Source: Didymodactylos carnosus (taxonomy: Eukaryota; Rotifera; Eurotatoria; Philodinida; Philodinidae). From it: DNA of 30,736 bases. The stretch spans positions 1-30,736 of the forward strand of contig CAJNOQ010001518.1 of assembly GCA_905250885.1 (NCBI GenBank), read 5' to 3'. Every line of letters starts with the position of its first letter. The first letter of the stretch is position 1. The position numbers and the translations under genes were made by a program. Positions 10,862 through 20,124 of this stretch are shown in pieces. The notes beneath the pieces were generated by a model. The model did not search any database. It was not told the origin of the DNA and saw nothing but the letters and a program-made list of their open reading frames with translations.

Positions 10862-11640
10862 CGTTTTACATTGTTATTAGATATTGAAGTAGTCTTATCA
10901 GATAATGAACTTGAATACATTAAAATGTTTGATATTATTGGTCGCTTTGCTTATGAGCGATTAAACCAGATCCGTTAGTAGTATAAGTCGCTTGTATGAA
11001 CAATTACACAATGATGATTTTAATCAGCTGCTTTTTACATCGTCAACAGCCACTTTCATTACGAATATACATCTTTCCATTTAATTACCTTTACAAACTA
11101 TTGAACATACGAAATTATTTATATTTTTATTCAATAAATTACGTTCAAGTATAAAATTAGTTATTGTACATGTACCATTTTGTTCTTATCCTGGGTAGAG
11201 GGTGGACCCTTACTCGTTACCGTTACTCTCGTTACTCCGGTAATGGTAACGGGTTACATGTCCACGTGCCAAGTCAAAATTTTTACAGTCAAACCGTCAC
11301 CGTTACAAGTAACGGCCGTTACTCGTTATCGGTATCGGTAACGCTTGAGTCGTTACCGTTACAGTAACGGTAACTGGTAACGATCCACTCTCTAATCCTG
11401 GGTTACAACAAGATATTGAAAATCACAGTAAATGAACATAATCAGTTTTTAGACCAAGAAGCTATGAGCGATAATTTTGTTCCATATGATTTAAATATTA
11501 TCACGAGACGCAAATATACAGAGATGTCATAATGCCATTGAACTGGTGATGTTCATCTAGCTATATCACATTCCCAGTATCGGAAGTTCTCAGCTACAAC
11601 AAATGTATGAGAATTCTTCCGTTGGTCTACGAGAATAATC
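10862..11640 (+). pseudogene. Possible relic of an unidentified gene, interrupted by a MITE
   Basis: Several short open stretches on the plus strand have coding-like composition but are broken by stops and frame changes. The first (10862-10978) includes SDNELEYIKMFDIIGRFAYE. The next (from about 10976) includes RLYEQLHNDDFNQLLFTSST. A third after the MITE (about 11415-11532) includes FLDQEAMSDNFVPYDLNII, and a fourth (about 11531-11637) includes SIGSSQLQQMYENSSVGLRE. I cannot name a family. The region could be a decayed gene or decayed gene copy, exons of a real gene whose splicing I did not solve, or chance open sequence. The hAT-type MITE at 11196-11394 sits between the second and third stretches. 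Confidence 0.25.
11188..11402. mobile_element. hAT-type MITE, 199 bp, with 8-bp target-site duplication
   Basis: The element spans 11196-11394. It begins TAGAGGGTGGA and ends TCCACTCTCTA, which are inverted repeats matching at 10 of 11 positions. The exact 8-bp direct repeat ATCCTGGG flanks it at 11188-11195 and 11395-11402. An 8-bp duplication and TAGRG-type ends are the hallmarks of hAT transposons. The inside is a patchwork of GTTAC/GTAAC words (for example GTTACCGTTAC) in both orientations, so the whole element can fold on itself. It has no coding capacity and would depend on a hAT transposase elsewhere. The clean duplication suggests a fairly recent insertion. Confidence 0.88.
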
Positions 11641-12057
11641 CAAAAACTAAAAACACATCTTTTTTACGTTGATTTTCCGAAAAATGTGCACTGTACAGAT
11701 CGTTAAATGCCGTGAATAAATGATAAACGGTTAAAGAAGTCGTGGAGTTAATACCATTTTTATTCCATGAAGGTTTGTAAAAAGAACCATATGGCCGTAT
11801 TCAGTGAAAAATTCTGAACAAAGCTGTATACCAAGATTTGCAGAAAACTCGAAAACAATTTTTAAGATTTTTTGATCTTAGATATCTCTTTCCAGGATTT
11901 CAGAAAATTCTTCGAATTTTTATGTATGGTCAGTCTAAACATACGTAATTGACCATGCCAATTTCGAATATCGCATTTATTTTGCTCAAAAACGCTTTGA
12001 CAACTATTCATGTGTTTTAAATGAGCTGACATTCAGATTTTGACTATTATCTTAACC

Positions 12058-12295
12058 TTAACCCTTTACACCCCCTTGGGTCATTTTTGGCCCGTTCGTA
12101 GAAAGTTTGCAGAAAATAAAGAAAGCATGAGATTCAAAAACTCCCAAGACAATATTTCTAGGGAACTCCATAAGCTATCGATTGGTAGAAAAAAATATTT
12201 TATTTCGTTGCTCTCATTGTAGAGGCCAATACTCTATTTCTTTGGTGTTTTTATCAGTGGCTCTTCTGGAACCGCTATGGGGTGTAAAGGGTTAA
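12058..12295. mobile_element. piggyBac-type MITE, 230 bp, flanked by TTAA
   Basis: CCCTTTACACCCC at 12062-12074 is matched exactly by GGGGTGTAAAGGG at 12279-12291, giving perfect 13-bp terminal inverted repeats. TTAA flanks both ends at 12058-12061 and 12292-12295. A TTAA target duplication plus CCCTTT-type ends is diagnostic of the piggyBac superfamily. The element is too short for a transposase. An open frame at 12040-12222 runs across its left end and is not a gene. Confidence 0.9.
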
Positions 12296-13773
12296 GTGTG
12301 TCCGTAACGATGAAAACCAACTTTTTATATACGAAAATGCACGGTCTATTTGAATCAACCGAAAATCAATTAAAAAAACCTTTTTTATGTCGTTTTATTA
12401 GACGGGCAGAATAGTTTATTCTGACTTACTTACTACAGAGAATAACAAGTAATATGGATAGTATTCTATATATGCAGAAGACCTTTTAATTTATATATTT
12501 TTTTATTTACAATAATCAATATATTCCCCTGATTGAAAGTAAATGATTGATTTCTTACGTCTGCACGCAGCATAAAACAAAAGCGTACACTGTTGTTACG
12601 TTATGTACATGACGGTACGCAGCCAACGTCAATCTCAAACAACTGCCGATGTGAAGTTTCCATCCACGTTATTCTCGTTTACGTACTTGTGAAATTCATA
12701 TGACCGATAAACGAAACCAAAAGATTGTTTTCGTATCAATATTTTATCAAAGTAAATGTAGATACGTCAAACTCTGTGTCTGATTCTAAATCTTTTTCGA
12801 AAGATATTGTTCATATTATCGAGAAAAACGTTGAAAAATTTCGTCTTAATGTGAAGAGAACACTACTCTATCAGATTATGAATAAGAAAAAATGTTGAAG
12901 ACACTGAAACCGAACGAAAAATTAATAAAACTAGAAAAAATTAAACTTTTTAACTTCTTTTGAAAGACGTATAACTTTACGTGGAAGGTCGTGGAGCGCT
13001 GGAAATAGTCTTACTTTGTAACTCAGACTCTCTAAATTAGGCTATGTTCAGCTCAAAATAAAAACATATGTCAATAGAAAAGAGAAGAAGGGGGAAGTGT
13101 GCCCTTAAGTATGAACAAAATGTTTTGTGCATCCACATGCACTGTATCACAATCGAGATTCAATACTCCACAGAAAAATGTCTTTTCAATCCTACGTTCA
13201 TCAAGGCTGAATTGCCGGCAGCTATTATAATATTACCAAATAATTACGATAAAATATGGTTGCATCAACGAATAAAAAACCGGTGTGTGGTACAGAAGAT
13301 TCTGTGTGTAATCGTAAAAGTTAACTAAAATTAAGAATTTTTGACTTGTAACAAAACAAGGAAAGTAGAGTTGAATTGAATTATCGTTTGTTTACTTATG
13401 TATTGGATAGTTTACGATATATAGGACAATTGCATATAAACTTGTTATTAGACACACTACCATCAAGAATTTGAATTCAAATCCGTTATTTTTTAATAGT
13501 TGAGTAATGATCCAAATCTTCGAAGTTAATCTTCGAAACACTTCTTTTCCAATCTATACCAATTTCAACGCTAGAAAAATATCTTTTATCTGCGACATGA
13601 GAAAGAAAGAAAAAAACAAAGCAAAATTTACCCATATATGTTAAACAAGTATGAAATACACAATAGCACCAACAAAAAAGTACAAAAATAGCACCAAACA
13701 CCGGTATGAAAGACTATGATCAATAGAAAAATAAATATTGGACGGATGCTTAAATATTTTGTAGATGAATGTT
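12296..13773. other. Intergenic region downstream of the sphingomyelinase gene
   Basis: This is the convergent intergenic space between the Ser/Asn-rich gene (+) and the sphingomyelinase gene (-). It contains one copy of a dispersed repeat (12816-12909). The open frame at 13068-13328 (+) is 86 codons but has no recognisable motif. The part just below 13774 should be the sphingomyelinase 3' UTR. The nearest poly(A) signal variant on the minus strand is ATTAAA at 13492-13497, which is only a candidate. Confidence 0.5.
12816..12909 (+). repeat. Dispersed repeat, copy A
   Basis: This stretch is a diverged direct copy of 16388-16483. The two share ATTTCGTC, TGTGAAG, GAACACT, ATAAGAAAA and TGTTGAAGACACTGAAA in the same order and spacing. 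In one frame it reads KFRLNVKRTLLYQIM and follows an open stretch back to about 12745, so it may be a decayed piece of a formerly coding repetitive element. It has no recognised family. Confidence 0.6.
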
Positions 13774-16700
13774 TTAAGACAAATGGAATAAATTGGGACA
13801 TGGTATATCAGATCGAGCCGTTTGGAAATCACATAATAGTCCTCGACGACAATTTATATCGCAAGCTGTACCATTCGCAAATGACTTTGTATAGTACTGA
13901 TATACTAAACCCATTAAATCACCATCAATATTAGTTAATAAACGATTAATCAAATCATTCCAATCATTTGGAAATAGATAATCCATTTGATAGGCATTTT
14001 TAACTGAATACTCATCAATAAACATTGTTTTATTAAATAAATTTGTTGCTGTCAAATTCATTATAACCGTACGATGATCTAATATCCAAAAGGTACTGTT
14101 TACATGGTCACCATCAGCTGTATATATACGATAACCAGGATTTAAAAACGAAAATGTTGTTAATGATGGTGTCACATAAGCCTAATCAACAGTAAAATGA
14201 GAAAATATAGCATTGTTGTCATTAAAAAAAGAAAAAAAAGATGTCATTACTATACCATTGAAACTGGACGTATTTTATCGATTTCATCATAAAACATGAT
14301 AATTTCATCGTTGTGTGTATGACCATAAAACTGACCGGATATGGTATTTTCATATCTGAAGTAAATTATCATAGATGAAAAAACTTTTAAAATTGTAATT
14401 GAATATACTTACCGATTGATGATTTTGTAAAAATTCCAACTAAACGATGCTAAACATGATCTTGGTGGATGATGAGCTATTATATGAACCTAAATGAAAG
14501 TAATATTTATTAATTTGTACAGATGAAAAAACAAATATATATTATTACTTTTTCATTATGGTCTTCCGCATATTGTAGCCAACTGACGAACTTAAATAAG
14601 CACACAAGTGATAATATTTTTTAATACTATGTTAAAATAATTATACCCATTGTAATTGATCTAATGGATCGGTAGAATTTATGAATAGCCAATAATTTTC
14701 TGATGAACAATAATTCATATTTAATGATATTAATCTCAAACGTTTACGAACGAGTGTTGTATAAAATGCTCCATATAATATACTCGATCTTGTCTCTTCT
14801 GATAATCCAAGTTGAATCCAGTGATCAGCCAATGATGTGTATAACCATGAGATATTATCAGATTTTATCAATGGTGTTGGAAATAAATTACATGGAGCTG
14901 CTTCATGATTTCCAATTGCTGGATAAAACATTTTATTTGGAAAATATTTCTTTAGTAAACTCGTTATAGTAGCAATTGAATATAATTGATCTGCACGAGA
15001 TTGATTCCATACGTTATGAGGTGGCAAATCTCCCGTATAATAAATAATATCAAACTAAAAAAAAGTCTAATAATTAATTCATTTTGTGTTTTGGTATTGC
15101 AAAAAGACAAAACAATTTTTTGTACCTCTTCGATTTCTACAATATATTCCAATATTTTTTCAGCAGTCCATAAGGGTAAATCACAATTTCTAAAATCTCC
15201 CCTGAATATACGAAAAAAAAAAGATTATATGGATAGAAGAGTCAACCGATTATTAGATATCTGACATACCAAAAACCAGCACCAATATGACCAGGAGCTA
15301 GTAAAAAGAGGAAGAATACATGAAAATTTCTAGTTAAGAGATACAAAACTGTATTACCTGGTGTACCATATCGGCAACATAGTGGTTGAGGACAATCAGC
15401 CATACTTCCCGGTTGATAAGAAAAATCAATATGGATATCTGATAAATGAAGAATGGTTATCTTTGGTGAACCAGACTGCAATAATATCAATAAGAACTTA
15501 AATTTTGTGTTACATGAGTGTAAAATTTCAGAATGTTTTAGTCAGGGACAATGTGACTGTATCGTTTAAACATTGATTTATCCAAAAAAGAAATCTCTTA
15601 TTAAAAAACGAATAAAAAATGTCCAAAGATGTCCAAATTGTTCGTGAATCTTTTTTTGCTGGAGAAATTGCATTTTAAATTTAAAACTGCAATAATTACA
15701 CAAGAGTAATCTATCTTATTATGTAGTTAATAATGAATAGAAAAAAACTATCATTATCAACGATAAATTCAAAGTTCTTCAAAAAGCGAAGTTTTTTTAT
15801 TAGTAGACTTCATCAATTTGAAATTTTAGTAATTGTCCAATACAGGAGATGAAAGGATCGTTAGAAAAATTCGAACAGATTGATTATGATGTTATTGAGC
15901 AAGATATATACATATTGTTTCGGTGACAAAAGACGGTTTAAGGATTTATTAACAAGTTTTCGAAGCGCATGTAGTTGCATAGTTTGAATTTTACGCCATC
16001 GAACTTATTTCACCTCTTCCTGGCCGACCGTAAATTTTTAAATTCTTAACCTATACAATGAGTGTCGAACGACATATTTTTGTTTAAAGATCTTCTTGAT
16101 TTAAGTATTTTTAAGCTTAATCTGATAAAATTACTCCTCGAGATATAGAGAACAGGTGAGAGTCCTATATATTTAACAGCTCTCTAACCTGGAAAGAAAA
16201 AAATTAGAAACGCAAACGAAAAATTTGCATTCTGAGACATCACCTCAGTATTTACCGAAATTTTCTGCCCGATCGGATGAAGTTTCGATGGAGTCGTCCT
16301 GTACACCGAATGAAACTATAAGTGCTTTGAGCACCACAGGGAACATTAAATCGATCAATTTTTTCCGAGCATTTGCAACGATGTTTATATCTCGAAGAAA
16401 AACTGCTGGAATATTTCGTCACACTGTGAAGCGAACACTTTCCCTGTCCGACTAAGTATAAGAAAATGTTGAAGACACTGAAAAGACGAAGAAAAAAACT
16501 GAGTCATTTTTTTAGCTTTGTGAGCAAAATTCAATTGCTGGAACATATAGCAGGTGAAAGAAAGTGAATTATCAATAGTCTTTTTTCCAATAATTTATCC
16601 AAAAAACAAAACACTAATGCATAAATCTGAATAACAAGTACTATGGAGTGATGAAACACCAGAGAATAACCTCTAGTATTAGACTGAAAATGTTATACGA

Positions 16701-18927
16701 CAATACCAGTTGTCTTATAACAAATTGATCTGAGGTGCGTAAAATTTATGATAAAGGTTATCTGTTGGAATCCTTTAGTGATACGGTATATGAGGCTTAA
16801 AAATATTTATATAACTACATACCGGTGGCGGCTGTGGTGGCGATGCAGGCGGTTTTGGTACATCTGGAAAAGTCACATTCCAATTCAATACCGGTACTTG
16901 TGATTGTTTCTCGCAGTCAAACGCCAATGCACATAATTGTTTGCTGGTTAATTTACTTGATCCAACAACCTCTATTACAGCATCCTAAATATAAATAATA
17001 ATTGATATTAAAACACCATGTTATATTGAACAGAACTAAAAAGTAGCTTAATGAAAGATAAAATGATACTATTATGTATTACTGCGCATGGATCAATTCT
17101 TTTTTGACAATTATTGAAAATAAAATGACGAACTCCAAACAAATCTACTTATTCTAAATGCTTGTTGAATGTATAGGATTATTTACAAGACTTTTCTTCA
17201 CAAAATGAGATGCAACGTGGCTTCTATTCTCATTTGATGCGGTGAAAACAAGAATAATACTGACGAATTCCAATTTCACTTTTTTAAAAGTGGAGTCTTA
17301 GTGTCATATTTAAAGATGTCGTAAATCCAAATAGTTTATTTTGTAGAAGAAATATTACACACTCACCTCCGATTTTCGCCATTTCACTTATTTTATGCCC
17401 TTTTCACTTTCCTTCTATTTTCAAGCAAAACTAATAACATATTTCAGATCAGCAAACAAAACTGAGTCGAATAGCATATTTAACATTTGATTTACGAACA
17501 AAAAAATTTCATTGAAAATTTTCTCTCAAGGTTAATGAAGAGTGTGTAATCTTTCTGACAAAAGTTTTCACGTACGTTTTGTGGAACCATAGGTTTCTAT
17601 AATTATTTTTTTAATAATTCTGACACGTATTGAATGCACATTCTATAGTAGGAACAGCGACACTTAGTTCCTCACCCTCGCTCTTCTACGTATGTTTCAA
17701 TCGTGAGTGTTCGTCCTCAATGAATTTCCAGAACCACACAATAGTTAACCTTCATACTTTGACTGAATAGTCTACAGTTGTTGAAAAGTATTTGCTGTGA
17801 GTTTGAAGTCGAATTGACGTTCCTAGAATGAATTATGGCTTTTTCTTGGAAACGACCTCATATCTCAGAAGCTCATTTTCAGAGACCTCGCCTGTAAAAT
17901 AGCTGTATTTCACTGACTACTAACAGTCAACTCATAAAATATTATATTGTAGATAGAGTAGAGTCGCGGCTACATTTTAGTAAAAAGAAAAAGTTTTCAT
18001 CTCTCTTAGGTCACGAACTATTGATATTTTACGGAAAAGACCGCTTATATCTCACAAACCATCTGGTAAAAGAGGCCCAAACTTGATGAGTGATCAGCAT
18101 TCGGCAAAAGATATGACGACACAAAATTAGAAGTCCCTAGCTATCATGGTTCTTGAGTTAAAGGGAGGTCGCTACTTTTGACGAGTACGGTATGAGTAGG
18201 TGCCTACACAGGGGCATATATCTTCTTTCTTCTAGTAGTAAAACTTTACTTCTTACTCAAAAACTATGGATTCATTTATATTTTATTCTATTCTTTCTTG
18301 CAGTATGATGTTTCAAAGTTTCTCTAAACACACTAAAGATTTATCTTTCTATGCAACTGAACTTCTAGCATGTCAAGTATTATCACAAGGAGTTTACAAC
18401 TGGTCGATAATTTTTACCTTGTATTCATGAACTGCACCAATGCATACCGGCTCATCGATTAATTTGAATTCTTTACAAAATCCAATAACAACTAAAAAAT
18501 CATAATTTTTATCTTTAAATATGATTCTAAGTTAAAATATGTTGATATTCTTACCATTTTCAATATGTTGACTTTGATTTCGTTCGATCAATACACGCGC
18601 CTAGAAGAATAGTATTTTCTCAAACAATAATTCTAAATACAAATATTTTTTACATACTACGGGTACAATGAGTTGACAAAATTCACAATATGCACGAGAA
18701 GTATTTGATTTTAAAGATAATTTAATTAGATTCAAATAATGTGAATGTTCTGTACGATGACGATATTCAGCTAATTTTGATTTTAAGCGTACGTCATCTT
18801 CATCGATTAACTCATTCATATACCACTCTTGATCAACAGTGTCATCATCAATTATAATAGAACGAGCATAGTTATTAACTGGTAAAAATATCAAAATAAA
18901 TACGAAAACAATGAATATGTTTTTCAT
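13774..18927 (-). CDS. SMPD1: Acid sphingomyelinase (sphingomyelin phosphodiesterase), twelve exons
   Basis: Exons in transcription order are 18927-18658, 18600-18555, 18491-18418, 16984-16823, 15475-15358, 15297-15270, 15201-15126, 15054-14647, 14590-14549, 14489-14413, 14355-14256 and 14181-13774. They give 602 residues with frame kept throughout; human SMPD1 is about 630. The enzyme hydrolyses sphingomyelin to ceramide and phosphocholine in lysosomes or outside the cell. Residues 1-21 form a signal peptide. A saposin-B domain with six cysteines (81, 84, 111, 122, 148, 154) and a Pro-rich linker (about 174-184) follow. The metallophosphatase domain has the metal ligands intact: D197 and H199 (LSDIHID), D267 (TGDLPPH), N307 and H308 (GNHEA), H414 (IIAHHPP), H446 and H448 (GHTHND). 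The saposin domain argues for SMPD1 rather than SMPDL3. The C-terminus stops about where the human protein has CRHLM and lacks the final tail with the regulatory Cys. Exon 6 is only 28 nt. Confidence 0.95.
15476..16822 (-). other. Sphingomyelinase intron 4 (1.35 kb)
   Basis: This intron separates the saposin/linker exon from the first catalytic exon. It contains copy B of the dispersed repeat (16388-16483). The plus-strand open frame at 16225-16455 covers that copy and is not treated as a gene. I see no other feature. Confidence 0.7.
16388..16483 (+). repeat. Dispersed repeat, copy B
   Basis: This is a direct copy of 12816-12909, about three quarters identical over the core 16413-16483. One frame reads GIFRHTVKRTLSLSD and then stops. 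Copy A reads KFRLNVKRTLLYQIM at the same place, so VKRTL is the conserved core. It lies inside a sphingomyelinase intron, antisense to that gene. Confidence 0.6.
16985..18417 (-). other. Sphingomyelinase intron 3 (1.43 kb)
   Basis: This intron interrupts the saposin domain between its fourth and fifth cysteines. It runs from GTAAAA to TTTATATTTAG on the minus strand. I see no nested gene. Two stretches, near 17850-17875 and 18033-18060, share a GGAAA-GACC-TATATCTCA pattern and may be pieces of a repeat. Confidence 0.65.
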
Positions 18928-20124
18928 AGTAATTCAGTTAATTCCTGAAAAAATAAAATAAATCGTTAATATTATAAACTTACTAAATAATATTTGGTAA
19001 ATTTATGGTAATCGATGAAGATTTTTGCTAATCGAATATATTCAAGAATTTAAAGATTGTCATTTTATTTTTAGTAGATCATACGATTTTCATGATCTAA
19101 CTTACCTTTTGAAAATAAAAACAACTATATTCTTATTACATATGTTGATTTTTTTTTTTCTTTTTGTTCTTTCAACGCATTTTTATTCTACTTCAGCATT
19201 GACGATTATATAATATAAATAGATAAAGACATAATCCGAAATACAAACCATTTATCGGTTTGTTTATTTACTTAGATAAACACGTGTGTTTATTATTAAC
19301 AAAAAAAACATTACACACCTCCAGAATGCGCGTAATCATATCAGTCTGCATGTCTACGCGTTTAATGTATGTACATTCAGCAATTTCTTTATTCAAAAGA
19401 TAATCAAAGTCTATGAGTTGATAGACAACATGGGAAGGTGAAGAAGAAAAATAAATGAAATTTGTGCATTACGTATGAGATTAATAGATCAGCAAACGCA
19501 AGATTGTACTGATGTTTTAATACATTCTGGAATGTAAAATAATGACTGATAAAAAATACATCTTATCTTATAAACATAGAAAAAAGTTATTTATGAAAAT
19601 AAAATAAAAAGTAACATACGAGATTCAAAAATAAAGAGTTATAAAATGGATCACAGATTGAAACGTATTATTATCAAATAAAATAAGTATAGTATAATAC
19701 CCAAATTACCGAAAATACAGTATAGGGTGAAGTCACACAAATAAAATATTCCATTTAAGGATGAAATGTTTATTACGAGATTACTTTTAAACTTCTTCTT
19801 GCTACGAAAATAAAAGCAGATAAGAGAAGATTATAAACAGACAAACAACATCACGGAACAGAAAAATTGTACAACATCTAATGAATTAAATGACATGATA
19901 CATTATTTTATTAACTAAAATCGATTTTTATACTTTTTAATTTTCAAAAACTTGAAATTTACTTATTATTATTTATTGTCAGAATTGTTTAAGAAAAAGA
20001 AGGTTCATCTTGAGGGTGTATTTTAGTCAGACTTTAGAATAATTCGTGTATATAGCTGTTCTGCTTCATTTCCTTCGGTCATCTGATCAACTTTGACATG
20101 TTTGTAAAACTAAAGGACGTAACT
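18928..20124. other. Intergenic region between the chitinase 3' end and the sphingomyelinase 5' end
   Basis: Both neighbours are on the minus strand, so this holds the chitinase 3' UTR at the right and the sphingomyelinase promoter at the left. Minus-strand AATAAA candidates lie at 19972-19977 and 19907-19912, about 150 and 215 nt after the chitinase stop. The open frame at 19025-19213 (+) is hydrophobic AT-rich sequence and is not called. The 1.2-kb gap is too large for a tightly spaced eukaryotic operon. Confidence 0.55.
18944..18960 (-). promoter_or_regulatory. Splice acceptor 17 nt upstream of the sphingomyelinase start codon
   Basis: On the minus strand, ATTTTATTTTTTCAG ends at 18945 and is followed by 17 nt and then the ATG at 18927-18925. 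This is a strong acceptor in a place where no coding exon precedes it. It could end a 5' UTR intron or be a spliced-leader trans-splicing site. Confidence 0.5.

Noticed and set aside
12040..12222. 60-codon plus-strand open frame
   Set aside because: It runs through the left end of the piggyBac-type MITE and has no protein character.
13068..13328. 86-codon plus-strand open frame
   Set aside because: No motif, signal peptide or splice structure; isolated in an intergenic region with element debris.
14703..15264. Plus-strand open frames antisense to the sphingomyelinase catalytic exons
   Set aside because: They are shadows of the minus-strand exons, which have clear family motifs.
16225..16455. 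76-codon plus-strand open frame as a nested gene in a sphingomyelinase intron
   Set aside because: Its end is the dispersed repeat also found at 12816-12909, so it is more likely a repeat relic than a gene.
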